64,000 nt of DNA from Mycoplasma bradburyae (GCF_024338845.1 NZ_CP101414.1:62001-126000); one strand, 5' to 3'. Shown: positions 46,099 through 58,959, counted from the stretch's first letter. Notes: generated by a model not told the origin, from the letters alone. Translations and numbers: made by a program.

Positions 46099-46917
46099 AT
46101 GATTTCATATTACGCAAATTTAGCTCTGCTAATTCTTATACTAATATTTTCGATCATAGTGACTTTAACAATTCACGAACTAGGGCACTATGTTTTTGCT
46201 AAAATATTTAAAGTGCATATTAAAGAATTCTCAATCGGCATAGGTCCTGTATTATTTTCTTTTTATCTTCGTAAAAAGAAGATGATTTTTAGTTTTCGAA
46301 TGATTTTAGCTGGAGCTTTTGTCATGCTTGAAAGCGATAAACTTAAACAAGCCTATATTGATGATCCAAATGCTAGGAATTACAACTTTTATTTAATGCC
46401 TAGACCTAAAGGTACTTATTCATTAGAAAAAGTTGCTTATTGAAAACAAATATTAATAATGGTTGGTGGAATTATCTTTAATTTTTTTGCCTTTGGTTTT
46501 TTCTTAGCGATATTTGAAACAATATTTAAAGGTCAGAGTTTAGCGATAGCAAAATTCTTTAAAGATATTTTTATTAATATTGGTAAAGGATTTGTTTTAT
46601 ATGAAGCATGAAAACCTGGATTAAACACAGGAGGCGGATCTATGGGTGGCGCTGGTGATGTTATTAAATTCTCATCAAGAACAGCATCATACCAAGAATT
46701 ATTAACAACATTGATTTCGATCAATGGAGCTACTGCTGTATTCAACTTTATACCAATCGCGCCATTAGATGGATCAAAGATTCTTCAATATACTTATCAA
46801 AGAATTGCTAAAAAAGAAATGAATGAAAAAGTATGAACTTGAACAACAATGATTGGTGTTGTTTTAGTTATCTGAGTTTCGCTGGGAAGTATAATTAATT
46901 TAATAATAGTCGGATAG
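46099..46917 (+). CDS. rseP: Site-2 protease (RseP/RasP family), short form
   Basis: 272 residues with TGA-Trp at 46441, 46609, 46834 and others. Intramembrane zinc metalloprotease: zinc motif TIHELGHYVFAKIFKV near residue 25-40 and the second motif PIAPLDGSKILQ (LDG) near residue 216-227. The region between is too short for a regular PDZ domain, unlike RseP/RasP (about 420 residues). Likely substrates are membrane regulators or signal-peptide remnants; unknown here. Third member of the cdsA-dxr-rseP trio, with a 3-base gap after dxr. Confidence 0.9.
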
Positions 46918-46934
46918 AGAAGGGGATAAATAAA

Positions 46935-49900
46935 ATGAATAAAACCGAAAGCAAAGTTCATGATATTCATTTCACTATTAATTGACTTAATAAATTCTTT
47001 TCTGTATCTGAGCAACTACTTAATTATTTAAGACTAAACGCAGAAGAATCAATTCACACTCTTTCTAAGTCTAAAAGGACCATAGAATTGGTCTTTTTTT
47101 TAAAAAAACCATTAACACCAGAATTATACGAAGAAGCAGTTCGCTTAACAAACTTATACACAAATACCAATAATGAATATTATCTATTCATTAACTTTGC
47201 TATTAAACAATCATTATGAACTCCTGAATTAATACAAAACTGTATTCAGGATATATGTCGTTATAAAAACAAGCCTGCTTTTTTCTTGGAAAAAATCGAA
47301 TGTATTGATGATAGGACGCATGAAATTGTCTTTGCTAATCAAAACATGAAAGCAATGTTTGATGAATCAAATAATGAGATAGTAGATTACCTTGATAAAT
47401 TAGGTTTTCATGATATTAAACTAACATCTCGTTTTGATCTTGAATTAGCTAATAAAAAACAACTAAAAGAAAAACAAAAAGAATTAGTGATGACGCAAGC
47501 AAGAAAAATTACTAGCAAAGAAAAACCAAAATACCCAAGTCTAGAAGAATGTATTGAATACAATAAAATTCCTGACAGTTCTGAGATTACACCAATAATA
47601 GAATTTGATCAAAATGAACCAACTTCATTAACAACATTATGAGCTAAAATTTATCAGATTAATTATGTCGAAAATCCAAATTTTAGAAGAATTAAAATCG
47701 GACTAGCTGATAGAGATAGTGCGATTTTAATTTTTGATTCTTTATGAAATGCTAATTATTTATCTAGCGATTATATTAATCAATTTAAAGTTGGTGATTG
47801 AGTAAAAATTCAAGTAAGAGTTCGAAGTTCTCGCGATCAAAAATTATATACATATATTGAACGTTTAGAAAAAGCTGATGTACCTGAATGATTAAAACCA
47901 ACGCCAGAAGATTATACTGACCGTCATGAATTTTTCTTTCACACTAAAATGAGTGCTCATGACGGACTTAACGATGTTAATGATTTGAAAAAATTCTGCG
48001 AAGAAAATCAAATTAAAGACATCGCAATTACTGATACTGGTGTAGTACAATCCTTCCCTGATTTAGTGTCATGAAAAACTAAATTAAGCCCTGAAATCAA
48101 AGTTCATTATGGATTGGAAATTGATGTCTTTGACGATACGGAATTTATTGTAAAAAACAACAAAGATCTTAATCTTGAAGATCTTACTTTTGTTGTTTAT
48201 GATATTGAAACAACTGGTTTAAATGCTTATTATGAGCAAATTATTGAAATCGGTGCAACAAGAATTAAAACATCGCTTAACAAAACAAATAATCAACTAG
48301 AATTTACTGTCCTAGATAAGTTTGAAAAATTCATTAAAAATGAAAAACCGTTATCAGAATTAACTACAAACTTGACTAAGATAAAAGATAGCGATCTAGC
48401 TGATGCTGAAGATGAAAAAACTGTTCTTAACCAGTTCATGAATTTCATCCAAAAAAACGATGTTTTAGTTGCTCACAACGGTATTGATTTCGACTTTATT
48501 TGAGTTAATACTAAACTTGATAAATACAATTTAGGCAAGCTTGATAACCCAATGCTTGATACCCTAAGATTAGCATATCAACTATACCGTTATCAAAGAT
48601 ATAGTCTAGAAAACTTATCAAAAAAACTAGATGTCGAATATGACAAGGAAGCAGCTCACAGAGCTAATTACGATACCGAAGTTTTATCTAAATGTTTGAT
48701 AGCTATGCTTAGTAATGTTTATGCTAAGAATTGAAGATCATTATTAGATTTAAACGATAAACAAAAATTAGTTAATGATATTGCTAATTTAAAAGTTAAC
48801 AAAAAAACAGATTCAAACGATCAAGAAGAATCTAATTCTTTATTAAATGAAAATTTATTTAATCGTATTCGGGCTAGAAAAGCATTATTATATGCAAAGA
48901 ACCAAAAAGGTTTGAAAGCATTATATAAACTTGTTAGTTTAGCATCAACAGATCAATTTTATGGAACCCCTAAATTATTTTGATCTGATATTAAAAAATA
49001 CGAAGACGATATTTTGGTTTCATCTCATCCGCTTAATGGTCACATTGTGCATGCTGCTAAATATGACACAGAAGAAAATCTTGTAAAAATCATTAAAAAT
49101 CATAATTTTGTTCAGATTCCCTTACCTTCTTTATTTAGAAAAGAAATTTCAAAAGGTAATATTGAACAAGAACATGTTTATGATCTTATTAATAGAATTA
49201 TTAAGATCTGCGAACAAGAAAACATCTTATATACATTTAGTTCTTTAGCGCATTATTTAAGAAAAGAACAGAAGAAATTTTATGACTGCTTAATTACCAC
49301 AGAGATGGCTGGTAAAAGATTGCACCATTTCTATGATCGTGAACTAGAAGATAAAAATAGAAGAGAACTAATTACACCATACTTACATATACGTAAGAAA
49401 ATGGAAGTTTATAATGATTTTAACTTCATCAAAGAACCAAATATTTTAGCTAAACTGATTCATCAAAATGGAGCGAAAATCTCGCAATTATTTGATGACG
49501 ATAAATTATTGCCATACCCTCAAAAATTACATCCACCAAAGATTGAAGGATCTGATGAAAAACTACAAAAATTAGTATGGGATAAAGCTGATGAATTATT
49601 TGGTCAACAAATTGATCCAATCATTAAATCGAGAATTGAATATGAATTAAATGCAATTATTGGTAATGGTTATGGAATTGTTTATTGATTAGCACATTTA
49701 CTAGTTAAAAAATCTAACGATGATGGTTATATTGTTGGTTCGAGAGGTTCAGTAGGATCATCAATTGTAGCGTTATTAGCTGGTATCTCAGAAGTTAATC
49801 CATTAGAACCATATTATTATTGCAAAAAGTGTAAAAAAACCGAGTTTATTAATGATATTGATGACGGATATGATCTTGTTAATAAACCTTGTATTAATCC

Positions 49901-51443
49901 TTCTTGCGATGGGGAAATGAAAGGTGAAGGGCACAATATTCCGTTTGCCTCGTTTATGGGGTTCAATGGAGAAAAGATTCCTGATATTGATTTAAACTTT
50001 TCAAGTCTTTACCAATTAAAAGCTCATGATTATGTTAAGGAAATGTTTGGTGAATCGCACACAGCTAGAAGCGGTACGATTTCAACCATGCAAGAAAAAA
50101 CTGCACGTAAATTCGTGTACGATTATTTCGAAAAACTAAATCGACCTGAAGATATCGATCGTTTAACTGATTGGTATGCTAGCGAAATAACTGAAATCAA
50201 AAGAACAACAGGACAACACCCTGGAGGTATTTTAGTTTTTCCTAAGGATATGGAAATTGAAGATTTTTGTCCAATTAACTATCCTGCAGATGATAAAAGT
50301 TCTAATTGAAAAACTTCTCACTTTAAATATGAATACCTTCATGATACTTTATTAAAACTAGATATTTTATCTCAAGAAGACCCGACAATTCTTAAGTTTT
50401 TATATGATGTAACTAATGTTAAAGCAGAAGACATTCCTAATAATGATAAAGATGTTTTATCATTATTTAATTTAGAACACTGTTTAGATTTTAGTGGTAA
50501 CGACATTTTAGCGAATGCGACAGGTGCTTTAGGTATTCCGGAGTTTGGTACTAAAATTACAAGAGACATTTTAAAGATAGCTAAACCAGCTTCTTTTGCT
50601 GATTTAATTAGAGTTTCTGGTTTAAGTCACGGAACAGATGTTTGAGCTGGCAATGCTGCTGATCTAATTCTTGAAAAGAACTATAAGCTTAATGAAGTTA
50701 TTGCTTGTCGTGATGATATTATGACTTATTTAAGTTCGATTGGTATCGATAAAAAAATCGCATTTAGCATTATGGAAGATGTGCGTAAGGGTAAGAAGTT
50801 AAAACCTCAATACGAAGAAATCATGCGAGAATTTAAGGTATCTGAAGACTACATTGATTCTTGTAATAAAATTAAGTATATGTTCCCTAAAGCCCATGCA
50901 ACAGCTTATGTTTTAATGGCGTGAAAAATTGCGTGATTTAAACTTCATCATCCTTTAGTGTTTTATGCTGCAATCTTTTCATTTAAAATCAAAGAACATG
51001 ATATTCTTCCTTGTGTTACTGGTGGCATTAATGAAGTTATGCGCTTGCATAAAGATATATCAACACGAATTGAAAAATCACGACGAAATAATACTAATGC
51101 CGCTTTCAAAGTTACCGAAAAAGAAAAAGATCTTTTATCAACTTATGAAGTGTATATTGAAATGTTGCAACGTAATATTAAATTAGAACAAGTAAGTTTA
51201 GAACATTCAGATGCATTAAATTTTGTCGTTAAAAATAACAAAATTTATCCACCATTTAATGTAATACCAGGACTAGGTGAAGAAATTGCTAAACTGATTG
51301 TTAAAAGTCGTAACGAAAGCGCTTTTAAATCTCAAGCAGATTTAAAAACAAGATGTAAATTATCAAAAAAAATCTGGGATTATTTCACTGAGTACAAAGT
51401 ATTTGGCGACTTGAAGCCGGATGAAAAAATTCGGTTATACTAA
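46935..51443 (+). CDS. polC: DNA polymerase III alpha subunit, PolC type
   Basis: 1502 residues, the Gram-positive replicative polymerase with built-in proofreading. Order: N-terminal and OB region; split PHP domain (from about residue 333); DEDDh exonuclease at about 420-600 ([43 protein letters not shown]); polymerase core with the zinc site [12 protein letters not shown]...CINPSCDGE and catalytic [20 protein letters not shown]. The PHP metal ligands are altered: [14 protein letters not shown] for the usual HLHT motif and [11 protein letters not shown] for TDH. A Shine-Dalgarno AGAAGGGG precedes the ATG. Many TGA-Trp codons split the frame under the standard code. Confidence 0.96.
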
Positions 51444-51464
51444 AATATATAATAATAAAAATTT

Positions 51465-54400
51465 ATGGCTTCTGATTGAACTTGATTAAAGAATCGACTT
51501 ATTAACGATAAAACTAAATCAAAGAGCTTTTGAATTGGTTCTACTAGTAGTTCTATAATGGATATTGCAGAATTACTAAAGGCTACTTCTAATATCTTTG
51601 ATCTCTCAATAAAAGGGATCATTACATATCTTAATAGCAACGATCATTTAGAATTAGATTTAAAAAAACTAAAAGAATTATCTGATGAAGATGCGATGCG
51701 ACTTTTTGAATTTGATAATTCTAGAGAATTGTATAAGTACTATACAAATGAATTTAGTAAGTTGCATAAAAAAATTAAGAAACAACAAAGAGAAACAGGT
51801 GATGCTTCCTTATTTATTGGGTTGCCAATTATTGAAGGTTGTAACCAATGAGGTGATAGCTATAAAGCGCCGTTATTATACGCAGAAGTTGAATTAAAAC
51901 AAGTTAATCAGTATCAAAAAATTATCTTATCAATCAATAGGTCAGAATTCTTAATTAACACAACAATACTTGCTGTTGAAACAAATAAGCGGGGGATCTT
52001 GTTTGAAAACAATTATGATCAATCGAAATTAGATGTTGATCAAGCAATTGAGATCTTTAGATCCTTAGATATTGGATTTAAAAAAATGCCAACGAACGAA
52101 CTTTATCGTTTTCAAAATATAACTAAAAAAGAGTTCGTTCAAAAATGAAGTGAAAATGGCGCTGTAAACAATATTTTAAATAATGTTGTTTTAGGTGTTT
52201 TTGACGTAAAAGGCGATAAATTATTAAAAGATTTTACAGAAATATTGGTTAATGATCCAGGTGCTATTGATGAAACTTTTAATAATAAAAAAGACCTTTT
52301 ATTTAACCACGAAAAGTTTGCTAATGAATATTCATTAAGTGATATTTATTTAGTATCGCATTTAGATTTTTATCAACAATTAGCTGTTAAACATGCTCTT
52401 GAAGGTGATGTTGTTATCGAAGGTCCTCCTGGTACAGGGAAGTCTGAGACGATCCTGAATATTTTAATTAATATTGCTCTTAGAAATAAAACTGCATTGT
52501 TTGTTACAGAAAAAGCGACAGCAATGGAAGTTGTATATAACCGTTTAGGAAAGTTTAAAAACCTGGCATTATACATCCCAAATTTAAACAAAGAAGCAGG
52601 TAAATTTTATAGTCAGTTTTCTAATTACGAAAAATACTTTGTGGAAAACTATTATGATAATGTTTTAAACACACCACCTGCAAAGTTCGATAAAAACTAC
52701 TTAAAACAGTATTATGAAATGTCGAACATAATCCAAAAAATATATAACTACGAAATCAGCTCAGGTGATTATAGTTATTCTTTCTTGAGTTTGATTTTAG
52801 GTTTTGAACCATTGGATGTTGAACATATTAAAATCGATGATTTTGTTCGATTTAATGATTGAGTGAGAACTTATACAAGCGAAGAGTGAATGGAAAAACA
52901 TCGCGAGTATATTGCTTTATATAACGAAATTGATACCAAATGAAAAGCTAGTACTTTTTCTACATTTCTTAAGATTTATCAAAATGATCCAGATGACATC
53001 AGAACACTGATGTATGCTATTCATCTATATGCTAAAAAAGGAATTGTTAAAGAACATTACCGTGTTCCTTTTTTATTCAAACCATATGAAAAACTGATTG
53101 AATCTTGCAAGTTGGTAACTCAACAGATTAATAGGTTTATTGAATTAGAACCATATAAATCTGAAACAACTAAAAGAACTATTCTAAAGAATATTGAAAT
53201 TAATATTAAGAAACGTCAAAAAGAATATTTTAATTCTTGATATGTGCAAAATCATTCAGGCGTTTTTTTAAGTAAATTAAATTGAGCACAAAATGCTTTA
53301 GATGGTCTTCAAGAAAACTATACCTCTGATGTTGATGTTTATATTCAATCGTGTAAACGTAATCTTAAAGCTAAGATTATTAAAAACTTTTATGATCTTT
53401 ACAAAGAAGATAAGAAGACATTGTTAGAAATTTGTCGTCAAGGACGTAATAAGATTTTTAAGAATATAAATTGATGATTCAATCTTAACCGTGAAAACAT
53501 TATGCGGATGTTTAAAATTCACATAATGTCATTTGAAACAGCATCAATTTTACTTGAAAACCGCAAGGACTTGTATGATTATGTAATAGTTGATGAAGCT
53601 AGCCAAGTGTTTTTAGAAAGAGCATTACCATCGCTTTATCGTGCTAAGAATTATATTATTGCAGGTGATACCAAGCAATTACAACCAAGTAGTTTCTTCT
53701 CATCTCGTTCAGAATATGATGAAGTAGCACTTGATCATATTCCTGATGAAGAGTTAATTGAAGTTGAAGAATCAGTTAATGCAATCAGTTTAATTCATTT
53801 CTTGAAAGAAAGAAGCAGAATTAATGTGATGTTAAAGTATCACTACCGTTCGAATTTTGGTGATTTAATCGCTTTTACTAATGATCATATCTATGATAGT
53901 GAATTGATCTTTATGAACAAAGCGATCAAACAAAAGAATTCTTTTATCGTTCATGATGTTATTAATGGTAAATGAAAAGATCGTAAGAACGTTGCTGAGG
54001 CTCAAGAAATCGTATCACGCGTTCAACGTTTAACTAAAACTGAAGATTACAAAAAAACTTTAGGTATCGTTGCTTTTAATAAAAATCAAGCAACCCTTAT
54101 TGAGTTAATGCTTGATAAATTGAATGATCCATTAATCAATGAATGAAGAGAACGTACGAATGATAATGGTGAATACACCGGATTATTTGTTAAGTCGGTT
54201 GAAAACGTTCAAGGGGATGAACGTGATATTATCATCTTCTCAATTGCTTATGACAAATCAGTAGTTAGTTATGGACCGATTAGTAGCACCACAAATGGAA
54301 TTAATCGATTAAATGTAGCAATCACCAGAGCCAAAGATCGCATTGAAATATTCAAGTCATCTAAAGCTAGCGAATATAATGGTTGAGGTTCGTCTTCACC

Positions 54401-54857
54401 AGGTTCTAGATTATTCGTAGAATATCTAGATTATTGCGAAAAGACCGCTAAAAACGATAACTTGCCAACATTTGATCGACAAACAATCGAGATTGAAGAT
54501 AAACTAAAACAAAAGCCTGATATTTTTGAAGAAGTTAAACAAACTCTTGAAAAAATGTTTGGTCAATATTTCACAGTTAAGAGAAATGTTGATAACGGAT
54601 CATACAACTTTGATTTCGTTATTTATTATGATGATATTCCGATACTAGTAATTGATTTAGATATCAAAGAATTCAAAGGAATGGCTGATTTTAGCGAAAA
54701 CTTTGTTTATCGCAAAATCTTCTTAAAAAATCGTGGATGAGAACACTACACAATCTGATCTACCGAATGAAAACTTAATATGAAAAAAATCTTATTAGAG
54801 ATTAAAGATATTCTCGATAAAGGAACTAGATCAATTCGAAAAGAAAATGAAAATTAA
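51465..54857 (+). CDS. SF1 (UPF1-like) helicase with C-terminal nuclease-like domain
   Basis: 1130 residues with numerous TGA-Trp codons. Helicase motifs: Walker A EGPPGTGKSETILNILINIA (about residue 318), Walker B VIVDEASQVF (about 707), motif III AGDTKQLQPSSFF (about 733), VENVQGDERDIIIFSIAYD (motif V region) and LNVAITRAKDR (motif VI, about 949). A large insert of about 300 residues lies between motifs Ia and II. At about 1045-1092 NFDFVIYYDDIPILVIDLDI followed by KEF resembles a PD-(D/E)xK nuclease core. M. genitalium MG140 has a similar length and also precedes nusA (from memory). Role in DNA repair or RNA metabolism is unproven. Confidence 0.82.
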
Positions 54858-54889
54858 TAATTATCTTTTAAGATAAAATTATTTTCTTG

Positions 54890-54895
54890 TATAAT
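54890..54895 (+). promoter_or_regulatory. -10 element of nusA
   Basis: TATAAT, with a weak TTTAAG 17 bases upstream (54867-54872). Predicted start about 54902, so the terminator-like hairpin at 54916-54936 lies within the nusA leader. Confidence 0.6.
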
Positions 54896-54908
54896 TAAAA
54901 TAAGAATT

Positions 54909-54947
54909 ATGAATAGCGACAACCCGAGGTTGTCGCTTCTTTTTTAA
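54909..54947 (+). CDS. Possible 12-codon leader peptide before nusA
   Basis: ATG 54909 to TAA 54945-54947 encodes MNSDNPRLSLLF and spans the whole hairpin at 54916-54936. It begins about 7 bases after the predicted transcription start, and mycoplasmas translate many short-leader mRNAs. A ribosome here would keep the hairpin open. It could be chance, since the hairpin's own sequence fixes most codons. Confidence 0.3.
   Translation: MNSDNPRLSLLF
54915..54946 (+). terminator. Intrinsic terminator in the nusA leader (attenuator candidate)
   Basis: GCGACAACC (54916-54924) pairs perfectly with GGTTGTCGC (54928-54936) around CGA, followed by TTCTTTTTT. It is G+C-rich for this genome. Because it lies after the TATAAT at 54890, it can act on nusA transcripts as well as on read-through from the helicase gene. 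Confidence 0.8.
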
Positions 54948-54955
54948 ATTAATTC

Positions 54956-56836
54956 ATGAGTGTTGATAATAAAAGTTTCTTAGAAGCAATCGAGACGGTT
55001 GCTCTATCTAAAAATATTTCTAAACAAGAAATAAGTTCAATTTTAAAAGATGCAATTATTAGAGCTTGCGCTAAAGAAGATCCAGATCAAAGAATTGATG
55101 TAATGATTGATTTTGATTCTGGTTTATTAAAGATTTTTAAACTATATAAAGTAGTTGAAAATTCTATTAGCGAAGAAGAATTTGATGAAATTAACGAAAT
55201 TCATTTAAGTGACGCTTTAAAAACTAACCCAACAATTCAGGTTGGCGATGATTTTTTAAGATCGCTTAGCATTAGTGATTTATCAAGAGTAGTAGCTACT
55301 AATATTTCGCAATATTTCCGTCAAAAGTTATCAGAATTAGTTAACAAACAAGCTGTATCTGAATGAACTCCTAAACTTAATAAAATTGTTCGTGGAACTG
55401 TTGAAAGAGATGAAAACAACCAAAACATTTTATTAGTTAATTTAGGTGGTATTTATGCTTATTATTACAAAAAAGATTGAGTTCCTAACGAAGAGTTAAA
55501 ACCAGATGTTGAATATGATTTTGTATTAACTCAAATCAAAGAACAATCTAAGAGTTGACCACTTGTAGTATCACGTTCAGACGCTAAATATGTACAACAT
55601 ATACTAACTGAAAACATTCCTGAGATTAAAGAAGGAATTGTTGAAATTAAAGCGATTCAAAGAGTAGCTGGACAAAAAACTAAAGTTGCAGTTTCATCAA
55701 ATAATCCTGATATTGATCCTGTTACATTAATTTTAGGTGATGGCGGGATGCGAATTAAAACAATTGCAGCAAACCTAATTGAACACTCAGCTGGAGTTAA
55801 GTTTAGTAATGAAGTTATTGATATCTTCCACTGAAATGATGATGTATTTAAATTAATTGCTAATGCTTGTTATCCAGTTGATATCATCGGGATCGATGTT
55901 TTAGAAGATTCTGAAAGAGATAAAAGTGTTGATATTATTGTAGAAGATCAATATTTACCTTACTTAATTGGTAGAGCTGGTATCAATGTTAGATTATTAT
56001 CTTACATAACTGGTTGATCAATTGATTTTAAAGCTCACTCAGTTGCTATCGAAGATGGTATTAACATCGTTCCATTAAACTATTCGCCAATTAATAATTC
56101 AGTATTAGCTGACCAATTTAAATTCAACAACAGAAGATCAAGAATTGCATCAAAACAACCATTCAAGAAAGTTGAAAAAATTCAAACTCCATTGGTTGCT
56201 TACTCAACAGCAGTTGAATCAGATGCCGATATTAAAGTTGATATTGATAGTATTTACACTGAACCACAAGAACAACGTTATGAAATGATTGACGTTAGTA
56301 AATATCAACCAAAACCAATTTCAGACGAAGTATTAGATGAGAACTTGCCTATTGAAAGCTTCGATGAAATTAAACAATTCGAAGAATTTGATCCTTCAGT
56401 TATTGAACAAGAAAATAACGAAGAATTAATCAACGAAGAAGAGAATCAAGTTGATGTTGTTCAAGAACAACCTATTAAAAAACAATCTGATGATATTTCA
56501 GAACAACTTGCAAATATAGATTTAGATCAATTATTAGAAGAACCTAATAATACTCAACAAGAACAAAAAGAAACTAAAGCTTCTAAGAAGTCTAAAAAAC
56601 AAAAAGAAGAGATTCAAGAATCTGTTGAGTTTGTTGCTGTTGATGAATCAGCATATGATAACGTGAAAAATGACAATACATCAATTACCGAATTAATTCG
56701 CGAAATCGATGTAACAGCAACACCAAAAAAAGAAATCAAAAAAGTTCTCCTTGTAGATGATAAAAAAGAAAAAGACAAGGATAAGAAAAAGAAGAAGAGC
56801 CAACGTCAAAGCTTGGACAGCTTCGATGATCTATAA
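54956..56836 (+). CDS. nusA: Transcription factor NusA with long acidic/basic tail
   Basis: 626 residues, with TGA-Trp at 55364, 55478, 55556, 55832 and 56015. It controls pausing, termination and antitermination by RNA polymerase. N-terminal RNAP-binding domain (1-125), S1 domain (about 142-205, IVRGTVERDENNQNILLVNL), KH1 with ILGDGGMRIKTIAANL and KH2 with YLIGRAGINVRLLSYITG. After about residue 370, where Bacillus NusA ends, the chain continues 250 residues through an acidic, Glu/Gln/Asp-rich region to a Lys-rich end (KEKDKDKKKKKSQRQ). The gene heads the nusA-ylxR-infB-rbfA group; rimP is absent. Confidence 0.95.
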
Positions 56837-56849
56837 TATTTAGCACGAA

Positions 56850-57119
56850 ATGAAAAACATTAGCCTACGACTTGATTTGATAAGTAAAAAACAATTTCCA
56901 AAAAATCAATTGTTTCGAATCGTTTTTTATAACAATCAATTAATCATTGATCAAGAAAACAAAATTAAAGCTCGTGGCGTGTATTTTAAAAAAGACAATG
57001 AATTCAAAATCGATAAAAAGATCAAAGCTTTAATACAAAGAAGCTTTAAAACTAAGGTATCAGAAGAACAATTTGAAAATCTTAGTACCGCATTAGAGAA
57101 ACGAGGTCAATATGAATAA
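56850..57119 (+). CDS. ylxR: YlxR-family RNA-binding protein (RnpM) without the usual Cys
   Basis: 89 residues between nusA and infB, the position of ylxR in Firmicutes. The family core is recognisable in QLFRIVFYNNQLIIDQENKI and ARGVYFKKDNEFKIDKK (GRGAYL-type turn). The N-terminal CxxC (R-x-C-x-x-C) seen in YlxR is absent; the segment reads LRLDLISKKQFPKNQ. In Bacillus the protein binds and modulates RNase P (RnpM), a recent finding that I recall. Assignment rests on position plus weak similarity. It overlaps infB by 8 bases. Confidence 0.75.
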   Translation: MKNISLRLDLISKKQFPKNQLFRIVFYNNQLIIDQENKIKARGVYFKKDNEFKIDKKIKALIQRSFKTKVSEEQFENLSTALEKRGQYE

Positions 57120-58959
57120 GAAACCGGCAAAAAATAAAAAACCATTTGATAAGAGATCTAAGATCAATATCAAATCTTACTTAAAAGAAGTTAAGGTTGG
57201 TGTTCAAGATGGAGTTTTTATTTATACAGACCCTTTAAGTATCGATCAGTTTGCTAAAAAAATTAACCAACCTGTTGCTAAAATTATTAAATATTTTTTT
57301 GCTAAAGGGATCAATACAATTAACTTAAATACGATTCTTTCTTTAGAACAAATTGGTGAATTGTGTTTAGAGTTTGGTCTTGATTTTAAGATCGAAAAAG
57401 AAGTAACAAATGAAAATATCTTAGATAATATCGAATTCAAAGATAAAAAAGAAGATCTAGTTAAACGCCCTGCAATTGTTACTGTAATGGGTCACGTAGA
57501 CCACGGTAAAACCTCTTTATTAGATGCCATTAGATCTACTAATGTAACATCTGGTGAAGCTGGTGGTATCACTCAACATATTGGTGCATACCAAGTTAAG
57601 AAAAATAATGAATTAATTACATTTATTGACACTCCTGGTCACGAAGCATTTACCGAAATGCGTGCTCGTGGTGCTAATATTACTGATATCGTTGTTTTGG
57701 TTGTAGCTGGTGATGACGGTATTAAACCTCAAACAGAAGAAGCTATTGACCATGCTAAAAACGCAGGTGTTCCAATAATCGTTTTTGTTAACAAAATGGA
57801 TAAACCATCTGCTAATTATGAACGTGTTGTTCAACAGATCTCTAAATATGATTTATCACCAGAAGATTATGGTGGAGATACAATCTTTGTACAAGGTTCA
57901 GCATTAAAAAATGAAGGTATTAACGAGTTATTAGATTCAATCCTTACATTAGCAGAAATTAATGAATATAAAGCTAATCCTAACGCAGATCCATATGGTA
58001 TTGTTGTTGAATCTAAATTAGTTTCAGGGCTAGGTCCACAAGCTACTGTTATTATCAAGCGTGGAACTTTAAAAGTTGGTGACTATATCTGTATAGGTGC
58101 TGCTTTTGGTAAAGTTAGATTAATGCAAGATGAAAAAGGTAATAATATAACTGAAGCCACCCCATCAACACCTGTTAAAATTTCAGGTTTAGATAATGTG
58201 CCAGTTGCTGGTGAAAAATTCTTAGGTTTAGCTACTGAAAAAGAAGCTAAAGAATTATCAGAATCATATAAAATTAAACAACAAAAACAAAAACACCTAA
58301 GTTTACAAGAAAGCCACGAAAAAAGAACGCGTGTTAACACTGATGGTCTTAAATGTATTGATTTAATTATTAAGTCAGATGTTCAAGGAAGTTTAGAAGC
58401 AATTAAATACGCGATTTCTAACATCAACATTGAAGGTGTTACTACGAATATTATTCGGGCTTCAACTGGAGCGATATCTGAAACTGATATTAAATTAGCT
58501 CAAGCTTCAAATTCAACTGTTATTTCATTTAATTTAGCAGTTTCTAAACAAATTAAAGATTTAGCTAGTTCATCAAACATCGAAATCTTATCTTATGAAA
58601 TCATTTATAAGATGGTTGAAGATCTTGAAAAGATCATGAAGGGTGAATTAGACCCAGTGTTTGAAGAACAAGACTTAGGTCAAGCAATCGTTAGAGCAAT
58701 TTGAAAACACTCAAAAATTGGTACGATAGCCGGAAGTTATGTTCAATCTGGTAAAGTAGTTAAAAATGGACTATGTCGAATTATTCGTGATGGTGTTATT
58801 ATCTATAAATCTAAGATCGGTTCACTAAAAGTTAAAGAAAATTTTGCTGATAAAGTTGAAAACAATAAAGAGTGTGGAATTGTTGTTGAAAACTACAATG
58901 ATATTAAAGAAAACGATATTATTGAAGTTTATGAAATTGTTAAAAAACGAGTGCAATAA
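57112..58959 (+). CDS. infB: Translation initiation factor IF-2
   Basis: 615 residues with TGA-Trp at 58702-58704. It places fMet-tRNA on the 30S subunit and joins subunits. G domain: G1 VMGHVDHGKTSLLDAIRST (about residue 125), G2 GGITQHIGAYQV, G3 FIDTPGHEAFTEMRARGANI, G4 NKMDKPSANY. The N-terminal extension is short (about 120 residues) compared with other bacteria, as in mycoplasmas generally. C-terminal domains are complete. It shares its stop codon base with rbfA (TAATG). Confidence 0.97.
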
